Below, piece by piece: positions 8,394 to 16,386 of a stretch of 39,301 nucleotides of DNA. The position numbers were made by a program, and so were the translations under genes. The stretch covers positions 1-39,301 of the forward strand of contig CAZOBD010000017.1 in the NCBI GenBank assembly GCA_964577665.1, written 5' to 3'. Under the pieces are notes generated by a model that was given only the letters and a program-made list of their open reading frames with translations, ran no database searches and was not told the origin of the DNA. The stretch's first letter is position 1. Each line of letters begins with the position of its first letter. The DNA comes from CAYVTD01 sp964577665 (GTDB lineage Bacteria; Bacteroidota; Ignavibacteria; Kapaibacteriales; UBA2268).

Positions 8394-10415
8394 ATGTACT
8401 TTAAAAAAATATCCGCTCTTGTTCCGTATCGTCATTGCGAGGAGCGAATCGACGTAGCAATCTCCCGCCTAATGCTGTTTCCAAAAGACTGCTTCGCTTT
8501 GCCTGCACCGGCGATAGCAGTTTTAGCGCTGTTTTTTTATGCAGGCTGTATTCTATATGCCCAGTCAGGAACAGGGGCAGCGGAGCTTAGTCCTTTCAAT
8601 ACCGACAATATTTTTGAAACAGGAGTTCACAAAATAACAAATACGTATATTTTCACGGGCAGCGCAGATTATAATTTCTTCAGCACATTGGGCAGTTTCC
8701 ATTTGAAACAGAGATACACCGGCACCGCACTTAGAACATCACAAACATCTTTCAGAGACGATGAAGATTTTTCATTTCTTTATGCTTACCCTCTTTCGGG
8801 CGGTATAAGTTTAACAGCTCTGCAAAACTGGCAGCTTTCAAACGACACTAAAAGTATCGGCATTAACAAACTTGAGCGTCTTAACGGCTGCCTCGGCATA
8901 AGATATGACTTTTTGCATAATTCATATTTTGCAATGAAAGCAGGACTTGAACGGAACAATCAGATAGGCATTGAAACGGGAGGCTGGCTGGCAGGAGCTG
9001 ACGGAGCATTAAAATCTTATAAATTTGATAATTTTACGCTCGACGCTGATACCGAAGGAGAATACCTCCGCTTGGACGACGGCAGGATAAATGCAGGATT
9101 CTCGGCAAACGCCGGCATTTCAGGAGTTTATGATACCGAAGCATCCTCATCTGCCGAAAATTCCATGAACTTTCTCGCAGGTTACAAGCTTTTCAACCGG
9201 GATTATCTTTCCACGCTTTATAAAACGGAAGATAACTTCCCGGTGGAACGAAGGCTGGAAAAACGACTTAACATATCAGCAGGATTTGATTACAGTATAA
9301 CAGAGAAGCTGTCTTCAAGGCTCGGCTTGAGCATGAGCAGTGTAGATGTCAGCAGATCATATAAAAATCCGGTCGATAATGTTTCCCTGACCCGTGTTTA
9401 CCGCAATCTAAATGAGTTTCAGCTCAATTTTACAGGCGAACTGTTTTATATCTCAAAAATGATAAATCTTACAGGGGGTGCAAATTTTTTCTCCAGAAAC
9501 GAGGAAAACAGTGTTCAAAATAAATTCAACATCAAGCCGGAAGAATATGCCTCTTTGAAAAGTCTCGATAATCAGAGAGATAATTCCACATCAAAAACGC
9601 GGCTTTATGCCCGGGGGCTGTGGGCTCCAACAAGAAAAGACAGTATTTCTTTCGATTATTCCGTATCCCTTCTGCAGTACGACACACCGAGCAATTTGAA
9701 CAACGACGACCGCGATGAATTTTCAACTATAGCAGGCATAAATTACGGAAGGAAAATCTCGCCTCTGCTTTCCGCAGGATTAAGCTCCGAAATACAAATG
9801 ACACATCTTGTGTTTCTGAAAGCAGCCAAAAGCGCCATGAACAACTGGAACAGAATTATCCGCCTTGCTCCTTATGTTCATATAGAATCGGCAAGATTTT
9901 TGTTTGCACCCGTATTTGAGGTTCTTGCCAATTATACGGCATACGATTTTGAGGAAAAATCACCTTCAGTGGAGAGTTTTTCCTACAGGCAGCTCGGCTA
10001 CCGTGATACTTTGTGTTTTCGACTTCACAAAAGTCTGAGCATACAAACAAGAACCATAATAAAATATTTTGAACGCGGAACACTCTATTGGAACAGTTTC
10101 GATGAAAGTCCGCAGACAGGAAGCTTTGAACAGTTCAGCAAGGCGCTTTTTGTAACACAAAAAGGAAATATTACAGCCGGATGCGGTGCAAGAATTTATT
10201 ACATGACTCAAAGGAATATTTCCGAAAACCTGATAAAACTGTCGCCGGGTAACGATTTTACTCAGATATACGTAGGACCTGAGCTGGTTTTTAAAGCATA
10301 TTTTGACTCGGGTACTGTCTTGAGCGTGAACGGCTGGTATGAGTTTCAGTACTTTAACGAAGTTAAAAAAGACGAAATACCTAATATTTTTTTAAATGTG
10401 AAATGGATACTGTAA
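8394..10415 (+). CDS. Putative outer-membrane beta-barrel protein, repeat-interrupted N-terminus
   Basis: 673 aa from ATG 8394. I do not recognise a named family. The mature part is rich in alternating aromatic/polar strands (FSFLYAYPLSGGISLTALQN, NISAGFDYSITEKLSSRLGL) and ends in an aromatic/hydrophobic strand (FLNVKWIL), as expected for an outer-membrane barrel. The N-terminus is odd: residues 13-38 (RHCEERIDVAISRLMLFPKD and on) are a translated interspersed palindromic repeat. Removing them would join MYFKKISALVP to AIAVLALFFYAGCILYAQ, a normal signal peptide. An internal ATG at 8472 (Met27) would also give a usable signal sequence and may be the real start. GGAGG at 8386-8390 lies only 3 bases from the 8394 ATG. 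The 3' end overlaps the next gene by 13 bases. Confidence 0.75.
   Translation: MYFKKISALVPYRHCEERIDVAISRLMLFPKDCFALPAPAIAVLALFFYAGCILYAQSGTGAAELSPFNTDNIFETGVHKITNTYIFTGSADYNFFSTLGSFHLKQRYTGTALRTSQTSFRDDEDFSFLYAYPLSGGISLTALQNWQLSNDTKSIGINKLERLNGCLGIRYDFLHNSYFAMKAGLERNNQIGIETGGWLAGADGALKSYKFDNFTLDADTEGEYLRLDDGRINAGFSANAGISGVYDTEASSSAENSMNFLAGYKLFNRDYLSTLYKTEDNFPVERRLEKRLNISAGFDYSITEKLSSRLGLSMSSVDVSRSYKNPVDNVSLTRVYRNLNEFQLNFTGELFYISKMINLTGGANFFSRNEENSVQNKFNIKPEEYASLKSLDNQRDNSTSKTRLYARGLWAPTRKDSISFDYSVSLLQYDTPSNLNNDDRDEFSTIAGINYGRKISPLLSAGLSSEIQMTHLVFLKAAKSAMNNWNRIIRLAPYVHIESARFLFAPVFEVLANYTAYDFEEKSPSVESFSYRQLGYRDTLCFRLHKSLSIQTRTIIKYFERGTLYWNSFDESPQTGSFEQFSKALFVTQKGNITAGCGARIYYMTQRNISENLIKLSPGNDFTQIYVGPELVFKAYFDSGTVLSVNGWYEFQYFNEVKKDEIPNIFLNVKWIL
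8430..8507 (+). repeat. CGTCATTGCGAGGAGCGAA-type palindromic repeat inside a coding sequence
   Basis: CGTCATTGCGAGGAGCGAAT followed by CGACGTAGCAATCTCCCG is the hallmark of a short interspersed repeat I recall from many Bacteroidota, Chlorobi and Deltaproteobacteria genomes. The half ending GACTGCTTCGCTTTGCCTGC is its usual partner. It is open in the frame of the surrounding gene, replacing the junction of the n-region and hydrophobic core of its signal peptide. The right boundary is approximate. Confidence 0.75.
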
Positions 10416-10813
10416 ATATAAAAAAAGAACTGCCAAGCGATAAGAACTCCATCCGCAAAGTAGAGCCGATGATGTTCAGCATACGAAAAACCATTAACAT
10501 ACCCGACGAAAAGTTTTTCTGCATTATGATAGCCGCTACCGAAGCTGTAAACAATGCGATAATTCACGGCAATAAACTTGATAAGAGTAAAAAAGCATTT
10601 ATAGAAATAAGTGCATGCAAAGACTCTGTTTGTATCACAATAGAAGACCAAGGCACCGGATTTGACCCTGAAAAAATAGAAGACCCCCGCACTCCCGAAA
10701 ATCTATTGAAAGAAGGCGGCAGAGGTATTTTCCTGATAAAAGAAATTGCCGACCGCTGCCGTTTTTATTGCACTGCATCAGGCACAAAAGTCAAAATGGA
10801 ATTCGACTTGTAA
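10403..10813 (+). CDS. RsbW-like anti-sigma factor / serine kinase ATPase
   Basis: 136 aa, a single HATPase_c_2 domain. The N box is EAVNNAIIHGNK, the G1 box DQGTGFDP and the glycine-rich lid GGRGIFLIKEIAD, all as in RsbW/SpoIIAB-type GHKL kinases. Such proteins bind a sigma factor or phosphorylate an STAS antagonist on Ser/Thr, and are reset by a PP2C phosphatase. No STAS antagonist or sigma factor is adjacent. The ATG overlaps the end of the barrel-protein gene by 13 bases, and the stop is 2 bases before the histidine kinase start, so the genes are translationally coupled. The closest phosphatase candidate in the window is the receiver-PP2C protein at 16387-17607. Confidence 0.88.
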   Translation: MDTVNIKKELPSDKNSIRKVEPMMFSIRKTINIPDEKFFCIMIAATEAVNNAIIHGNKLDKSKKAFIEISACKDSVCITIEDQGTGFDPEKIEDPRTPENLLKEGGRGIFLIKEIADRCRFYCTASGTKVKMEFDL

Positions 10814-10815
10814 AA

Positions 10816-13107
10816 ATGTACAGAATATTCATATCCGCTTTTCTTTTTTTTTCCTTCTTCAAAATTTTGACTGCCGAAGGAATTTACCCTGATGAATACC
10901 GTCCCGCCGAGTTTCACGACGGAGGCAGTGTTCATTTCGGCAAAAATGAATACGAAGGATACCTTTTTTTTATTAAGCCTTACTGGACTTTCTCAGATGC
11001 AGTTTTTTACAGAGAAAGCATTGCAGATTCGATTTGGCATGCTATCCCGCTTGTGGAAAAAAGATACATTTCCGATATTCTGCTTACAAGTGATAATTTA
11101 TATCTTCTATGGACTGAAAAATCAGATATTTTTTTTGGGGAGCTTGACCTGAGCATTTTGAAAGAAATTAAATCAGAATCGGCAGCACACCGGAAAAAGT
11201 ATTTTATATCCACCAAAATACCATACGGCTCAAACCTTTTCAGAACCGAAAACATTTTTTTTACCGGCAGAACGGATAACAATACCGTAATTTTTGAAGT
11301 GGACGGCAGTTTGTTTCAAGCTAATAAGAAGAACGAAAAAATATTATGTGAAAAAAAAGAAGAAAACACGGCAGGGGCAGTTGTTTTTGACAACGGGAAA
11401 TACGGCTTCGGTGCTGTAATAGACGCAGGAGGAACAGCTTACGCACATTTTTATGACAATTCGGAAGTTAAGACAGCCGGAGCTTTTGATCTCGGCAGTG
11501 AGAATTATTATTATCCCCTGAAAAACAAAATCGCCTTTCTGAGCGCCGGTATGCAGAGGTCAAACTATTTTTATTATCAGACAATCATACCCGGCAGTTC
11601 GTCTTTCCCCGGTCTATGGGTCAATTCAAAGGGAACCTGCATTAAAGTAATCGAGGATGATGAAAAGCAAACTTTATATTATATTTCCGGCGGCAGGGAA
11701 GGGTATGCTCTTCAAAAACGCGAAATAGCCGCAGGAGCAGTAATTGGCGAGGAGTCCTGCGGGCTTCCTCCGAACTTTTTTGAGCCTTTGGGGCTGTGGG
11801 TAGATTCATCCCGTATTTATGCCGTTTTCAGAAACGGCTTAATTACTGTTTCACACGACTGCAGTATCCTTTCGGCTGACAATTACTCTTTCGGAGAGAT
11901 ATTCGACAGCAGGATCAGTCTTGAAAAAAGCGGAAAGTACTTAGCTTTCAACGGAGCGGGAGCTTCAGTTCTTTTTGCCCGGCATGAAAACGAACTATGG
12001 CTTATTAACAGTTTTATTTACGGAGCCGGCAGATATTTGCTGCCGGCGGGAGCGGCAGTTCTTTTGCTAATTATTGTTCAGATGTACCGCACACAAAAAC
12101 GTAAGTTCAAAACATTATTAGATATACAACCTATCGGGATAGTGTTTTTCATAGACCGCAGCGGAAGACTTACCGAAACAAACGAAGCCGGACGGAAATT
12201 TTTGAATATCAGATCGGGAGTTTCCCTTGGCAGGCATTTCCGTCATTACTGTGCAGATGAATCTTCAAAAGTACTTTTTGATTATATCACCAAAGCTTTA
12301 TCAGCAAAGGAAATCGTCAGCAGAAAAATCAATTTACAGGCGGGCGGAGAATCAAAAGAGCTTTCTTTGAGAATAATACCTCTGCGAAATATTGCCGGCA
12401 GCTTCAGAGGATTAGTATGCACGGCGCTGGACATTACAGAAGAGCTCGAGCGAAAGCGCCTCAGCAACTGGGCTCATCTTGCCCACGACATGCAGACCAA
12501 TCTGGCAACGATTAAGCTAAACACTGACGAACTTGATTTGAAACTTCCTGAAAATCTCAAGAAAAGAGACATTATCAAGCGTCAGATTTCTATCCTTATG
12601 CAGAGAGTGCGCGATTTGGTTACCGTGGGAAGAAGCGATACGATTAATAAAGAACTTTACGATTCAGAGGAAATCTGCCGGGAAGCTTCTTTGGAATTCG
12701 ACTGGGAAAGGTATCCGAATATTGATTTCAAAATTGAAGCCGAAAAATTTAAAACAGCCTGTGACAAAGACATATTCATACGTGCGCTGAGGAATGCCAT
12801 AGAGAATTCTTTGAAGGCCGTGAAAGACAAAGAAGGAGAAATTATACTTTCCTGCCGCAGCGAACTTAGAAACGCTTTTTATTCAGTAAAAGACACAGCC
12901 GGCGGTATGGATGCGAAAACGAAATCGAAGATTCTCAAGCCGTATTTTACTACTTCGCGCAAAGAAGGCGGAAGCGGCATAGGCACTATGATAATGCAGC
13001 ATGTTATGGAGCTTCACGATGGAGAAATTATTATTGAATCGGAAAAAGGCAAAGGCACGGAAGTAATTTTTAAAATCCCCAATTACTTAAAAAGAAAGCG
13101 AAGATGA
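10816..13107 (+). CDS. Sensor histidine kinase with periplasmic domain and PAS
   Basis: 763 aa from ATG 10816, chosen because it gives a signal sequence (MYRIFISAFLFFSFFKILTA) and sits 2 bases after the previous stop. Residues about 25-400 are a periplasmic beta-rich region with propeller-like character but no family I can name. A transmembrane helix follows at about 406-425, a PAS domain at about 435-535 (PIGIVFFIDRSGRLTETNEA), and the phospho-acceptor segment LAHDMQTNLATIKLN with His557. The catalytic ATPase domain spans about 640-760 (N box AIENSLKAV, G1 KDTAGGMD, GGSGIGTMIMQHV). No cognate response regulator is adjacent. It overlaps ruvX by 4 bases (ATGA). Confidence 0.9.
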   Translation: MYRIFISAFLFFSFFKILTAEGIYPDEYRPAEFHDGGSVHFGKNEYEGYLFFIKPYWTFSDAVFYRESIADSIWHAIPLVEKRYISDILLTSDNLYLLWTEKSDIFFGELDLSILKEIKSESAAHRKKYFISTKIPYGSNLFRTENIFFTGRTDNNTVIFEVDGSLFQANKKNEKILCEKKEENTAGAVVFDNGKYGFGAVIDAGGTAYAHFYDNSEVKTAGAFDLGSENYYYPLKNKIAFLSAGMQRSNYFYYQTIIPGSSSFPGLWVNSKGTCIKVIEDDEKQTLYYISGGREGYALQKREIAAGAVIGEESCGLPPNFFEPLGLWVDSSRIYAVFRNGLITVSHDCSILSADNYSFGEIFDSRISLEKSGKYLAFNGAGASVLFARHENELWLINSFIYGAGRYLLPAGAAVLLLIIVQMYRTQKRKFKTLLDIQPIGIVFFIDRSGRLTETNEAGRKFLNIRSGVSLGRHFRHYCADESSKVLFDYITKALSAKEIVSRKINLQAGGESKELSLRIIPLRNIAGSFRGLVCTALDITEELERKRLSNWAHLAHDMQTNLATIKLNTDELDLKLPENLKKRDIIKRQISILMQRVRDLVTVGRSDTINKELYDSEEICREASLEFDWERYPNIDFKIEAEKFKTACDKDIFIRALRNAIENSLKAVKDKEGEIILSCRSELRNAFYSVKDTAGGMDAKTKSKILKPYFTTSRKEGGSGIGTMIMQHVMELHDGEIIIESEKGKGTEVIFKIPNYLKRKRR

Positions 13108-13547
13108 ACCCCAAATATAAACATCTTAAAGGCAAAAGGCTTGCCGCTCTCGATTACGGCAGAAAACGTGTCGGTTTTGCCGTCTGCGATGAATTTCACA
13201 TAACTGTTTCGCCGCGTAAAGTCTTCGATTTTGCCTCGCCGGATTTTTTTAATAACCTGAGAGAAGAAATTGAAAAGGAAAATGCTTCGGCTCTCGTCTT
13301 AGGCATACCTTTAAGGAACGATAACCAAGAAACAGAAATAATAAAAGAAATACTACGGCTGAAAGAAGACATAGAAGAGAAAATCGGAGTAGATGTTATC
13401 CTGCACGATGAATCTTTTTCATCGGTACGGGCTTCTGAAACAATGATTTCCATCGGTAAAAAGAAAAAACAGCGATCCAGAAAAGGCAGCAAAGACCTGA
13501 TTGCCGCAGCGATAATTCTCCGTGATTTTCTTCAGACAATAGAATGA
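13104..13547 (+). CDS. ruvX: RuvX/YqgF Holliday junction resolvase-like protein
   Basis: 147 aa, the usual length. The RNase H-like fold is marked by LAALDYGRKRVGFAVCD at the N-terminus (first catalytic Asp), VLGIPLRND in the centre, HDESFSSVRA (second acidic site) and SKDLIAAAIILRDFL at the end (third). YqgF proteins are near-universal in bacteria; they act in 16S rRNA 5'-end processing and are proposed to be anti-recombinases or resolvases. It is the last gene of the operon, coupled to the kinase by an ATGA overlap. The convergent CDF gene ends 55 bases away. Confidence 0.9.
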   Translation: MNPKYKHLKGKRLAALDYGRKRVGFAVCDEFHITVSPRKVFDFASPDFFNNLREEIEKENASALVLGIPLRNDNQETEIIKEILRLKEDIEEKIGVDVILHDESFSSVRASETMISIGKKKKQRSRKGSKDLIAAAIILRDFLQTIE

Positions 13548-13601
13548 ACCTTTTCATCTGTTTATTTTTCAAATATTTATTTTTCAAAAGTCTCTTGATT
13601 T

Positions 13602-14498
13602 CTATTTCTGTCCGGAGGAATTTTCGGATTCGAGAGGTTCGATATGCACAGTTGTATTGATATTAAATTGTTTTTTTATTTCACGCTCGACAGCAGAAGC
13701 AATATTATGAGCGGAGCTTACGCTTAAGTCTTCTGGTAGTCTGATGTGAAAGGTCATTTCTTTGTGTTCGCCGTAACTGTGGAGCAGTATTTTATGTATA
13801 TCTCCAATGCCGGCGTCAAGGGTGCGGATTGTATTGATGATGCTTTCTTTAAGCTTAGGATCGATTTTGGCGCCTAATAAATTGTCCGCAGAAGATTTAA
13901 AAATACCTGCGGCAGTGTAAACAATAAGCAGAGCTAATAAAATGCCCATAGCTCCGTCGAACCACCACAGCGAGCCGCCGTACAAAGCTCCGGCAACTAT
14001 CAATACCGAAGTAAAAGCATCGGAGCGGTGGTGCCAGCCGTCGGCAATAAGCGCCGGCGAATTGATTTTTCTTCCGGCAATGATGGATGCCTGCGCCATT
14101 AACTCTTTCAGGAAAATTGATGCAGCAAAAATTATTATACCGGTGAGGTTAAAATCGGGCTGCTCATAAGATTTCAGCCTCACAATTGATTCCACAAAGA
14201 AATTAATGCCGACAATAGCCAGCATGACTGCTATTACGAGCGCTCCGATGGATTCAGCCCTGCCGTGTCCGAACGGATGTTCTTTATCGGGAGGCTTTGA
14301 TGCGAGCCAGAAGCCGATGATTACTATCAGCGAAGTCAAGGAATCGGAGAGTGTGTGCCAGGCATCAGCTTTCATTGAGACAGAACCGGAGCTTTCGCCT
14401 GCATAAAATTTGGCGGCGAAAAGCAGTATATTCAAAGTGATGGAAATCCATCCTATGATGTAACCGGTTTTAGTTCTGGTGTCGATTGCTTGGTGCAT
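13602..14498 (-). CDS. Cation diffusion facilitator (CDF) metal efflux protein
   Basis: 298 aa with six predicted transmembrane helices. Metal-site motifs of the CDF family are visible: DAWHTLSDS in TM2 and DGWHHRSDAF in TM5 (HxxxD pairs), and HPFGHGRAE in the loop between TM2 and TM3. The C-terminal cytoplasmic metallochaperone-like domain (about 210-290) includes HKILLHSYGEHKEMTFHIRL and a His-bearing end (TTVHIEPLES). It exchanges Zn2+, Fe2+ or Mn2+ for protons at the inner membrane. His/Asp in both helices rather than Asp/Asp favours zinc, cadmium or iron. Transcribed separately from the genes on either side; the 69-base upstream gap contains a short palindrome (AATTCTGC/GCAGAAATT). Confidence 0.9.
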   Translation of the reverse strand: MHQAIDTRTKTGYIIGWISITLNILLFAAKFYAGESSGSVSMKADAWHTLSDSLTSLIVIIGFWLASKPPDKEHPFGHGRAESIGALVIAVMLAIVGINFFVESIVRLKSYEQPDFNLTGIIIFAASIFLKELMAQASIIAGRKINSPALIADGWHHRSDAFTSVLIVAGALYGGSLWWFDGAMGILLALLIVYTAAGIFKSSADNLLGAKIDPKLKESIINTIRTLDAGIGDIHKILLHSYGEHKEMTFHIRLPEDLSVSSAHNIASAVEREIKKQFNINTTVHIEPLESENSSGQK

Positions 14499-14567
14499 AC
14501 TGTGATCGGGAGTACAAATTCTGCGTAATGCAGAAATTATTTGGCTGATTGGATTCTAAATTAAATC

Positions 14568-15383
14568 TCAAAAAGTTCTTACTTTACTGACCGTTATCTT
14601 TACATTCGGAAAATCGGGGATATAATATTCATAGCCTCTTCCTGATTTTTTCTTTCTTTTTTCTCTTTTTTTCGTCTCGCTTACTATCTGTAAATCCCGG
14701 CTGAAATCAACATTTTTAAGAAATATTTTTATTTCGTCAAAATATTCTTTCACGGCTTTTTCTCTTGCATCCAGAAGTTCTTGCAGGCGGTCTTCAGTTG
14801 ATAGTTTTTTCCAGCGGTATCTTTTTCTGCCGTTTTTGGTGTAATACTCCTTAACTGTCTTCTTTTTAAGATGAGAATCATAAGAAGAAATTTCAATATT
14901 AACGGTTACACCGATGTTAAATCTGAGAAGGGATTTGAGATCCTTGAATTTTTCTTTTGCTTCTTCTGTTAATGTGGAATCATTGGGCTTAAATGCCTGA
15001 AAATGAGCAATCTGAAGACCTTCGGCAATCTTTTTTGCAGTAAAATTCATATCAAATTCAACATATTCGTCAGAATCGGGAGTGCCGAAATGTTTCTGTC
15101 CTTCGCTGATAATGTATCCTTTTGCGGCTATCCTGTAGCTTTCGTCAGCCTTCAGCACCTGCTGGAAAGCTCCCGATTGAGAGTTGGAGCGGGTATCTAC
15201 TGTTTTTCCCTGAGAATCGGTAAACTGAATCGTAGTTCCAATCGGATTGTTCGTACTTTCTTCAATCAGCGTGCCTTTGATAAGAGCAACAGTTCCGTTC
15301 TGAAAAAACGAATTTGCCGCGGAAGGCAAAAACAGAAAGATACTTAATAGCAGAAATTTTGTAAGATTTTTATGGTACATCAT
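14568..15383 (-). CDS. Exported protein with degenerate OmpA-like C-terminus
   Basis: 271 aa with a signal peptide (KFLLLSIFLFLPSAANS). Residues about 30-105 resemble a carboxypeptidase-regulatory/transthyretin-like domain (ALIKGTLIEESTNNPIGTTI). Residues about 125-260 look like a diverged OmpA-type peptidoglycan-binding domain: HFQAFKPNDSTLTEEAKEKF, then DRLQELLDAREKAVKEYF, which matches the RA..V..YL helix. A lysine/arginine-rich insert (KKREKRKKKSGRGY) lies near the end. It probably sits in the periplasm, perhaps as an OM-peptidoglycan link. It overlaps rfbD by 4 bases (ATGA), so the two are co-translated. Confidence 0.65.
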   Translation of the reverse strand: MMYHKNLTKFLLLSIFLFLPSAANSFFQNGTVALIKGTLIEESTNNPIGTTIQFTDSQGKTVDTRSNSQSGAFQQVLKADESYRIAAKGYIISEGQKHFGTPDSDEYVEFDMNFTAKKIAEGLQIAHFQAFKPNDSTLTEEAKEKFKDLKSLLRFNIGVTVNIEISSYDSHLKKKTVKEYYTKNGRKRYRWKKLSTEDRLQELLDAREKAVKEYFDEIKIFLKNVDFSRDLQIVSETKKREKRKKKSGRGYEYYIPDFPNVKITVSKVRTF

Positions 15384-16228
15384 AACTCCGATTTATTTAT
15401 AAATATACTTGTTGCCTTTTCCCATTCGGGCAGTTTTAAATTTAATAAATTCTCAATGGGTGATGCGCTCATTGCTGAAAATTTAGGCCTTTGTGCCGGA
15501 AGGTCAAATTCGAGGATACTGCACGGATAAATAAATTTTTCAATGCCGAGCTCCTTAAAAATATGCTTTGCCCATTCATAACGGGATGCATACCCTTGAC
15601 TGCATAAATGATACAGCCCGGTAATGCCTTCCTCCAGAGCCCTGAGAGTAGCTTGCACAACGTTTTCGGTATATGTAGGCACTGATATTTCATCGTAAAC
15701 AACGGAGAGCATCTCATTTTTTTCAGCCCAATTTTTTACCTTGTAGATAAAGTTCTGACTGCCTCTTCCAAACACCCAGCTAAGACGAAAAATCAGCCAG
15801 TTATCAAAAACCTCGCTTAAATATTTTTCGCCCGCCAGTTTACTTTTGCCGTAAACGCTTAAGGGGACGGGTTTATCTTCCTCAGTATAGAGACCGGTGC
15901 GTTTATCTCCGGCAAAAACGTAATCGCTGCTGTAATGCACCAAAAATGCGCCGTACTTTTCGCAGGCACGGGCAAGAATCTGCACTGCCTCTGCATTTAT
16001 TCTGAAAGCGTCATAGCGGTCGCTCTCTGCCTGATCAACAAAATTGTAAGCAGCGCAGTTAATCACTACGTCCGGCTTTAATTCTTTAAACAGGTTCCTG
16101 ACATCTTTTCTGACGGTTATATCAATATCATCAATGTCAACGCCTGTAAAATCAGCATTTTTTTCAGTGAGCCTACTGACAAATTCTTTTCCTAACTGTC
16201 CTTTGCTGCCGGTTATTAAATATTTCAT
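15380..16228 (-). CDS. rfbD: dTDP-4-dehydrorhamnose reductase
   Basis: 282 aa, normal length. An extended SDR: nucleotide loop MKYLITGSKGQLGKEF, NCAAYNFVDQAE, active site SSDYVF with the YGKSK (YxxxK) catalytic pair, and the RfbD-typical ending with RPKFSAMS. It reduces dTDP-4-dehydro-L-rhamnose to dTDP-L-rhamnose with NAD(P)H in the cytosol for cell-envelope polysaccharides. The other rml genes are absent from the window. A sugar-nucleotide reductase of slightly different specificity remains possible. It heads a two-gene unit with the OmpA-like protein. Confidence 0.85.
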   Translation of the reverse strand: MKYLITGSKGQLGKEFVSRLTEKNADFTGVDIDDIDITVRKDVRNLFKELKPDVVINCAAYNFVDQAESDRYDAFRINAEAVQILARACEKYGAFLVHYSSDYVFAGDKRTGLYTEEDKPVPLSVYGKSKLAGEKYLSEVFDNWLIFRLSWVFGRGSQNFIYKVKNWAEKNEMLSVVYDEISVPTYTENVVQATLRALEEGITGLYHLCSQGYASRYEWAKHIFKELGIEKFIYPCSILEFDLPAQRPKFSAMSASPIENLLNLKLPEWEKATSIFINKSEL

Positions 16229-16338
16229 TTTTACTACATTCTTACTAGATATTATTTTTTTTCGTAATTTTATATAAACTTATATCGTTTATAATTATTT
16301 TATGGTCTTTGCATAAACATAAGTATTGAACCGAAGTG

Positions 16339-16380
16339 AAAAATCATTCCCTTGTGTGATTTTCAAAATCATGGATGTTT
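16339..16380 (+). repeat. Short interspersed repeat, AATCATCCCC family, copy 3
   Basis: AAAATCATTCCCTTGTGTGA, then TTTTCAAAATCATGGATG, matching the copies at 25021-25068 and 26425-26483. It lies in the gap between the divergent start of rfbD and the 3' end of the receiver-phosphatase gene. The rest of 16229-16338 is AT-rich with nothing recognisable. Confidence 0.65.
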
Positions 16381-16386
16381 AATCTA

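Noticed and set aside
13104..13547. A functional link between ruvX and the upstream sensor kinase
   Set aside because: ruvX is a housekeeping gene often found at operon ends, and the ATGA overlap shows only co-translation.
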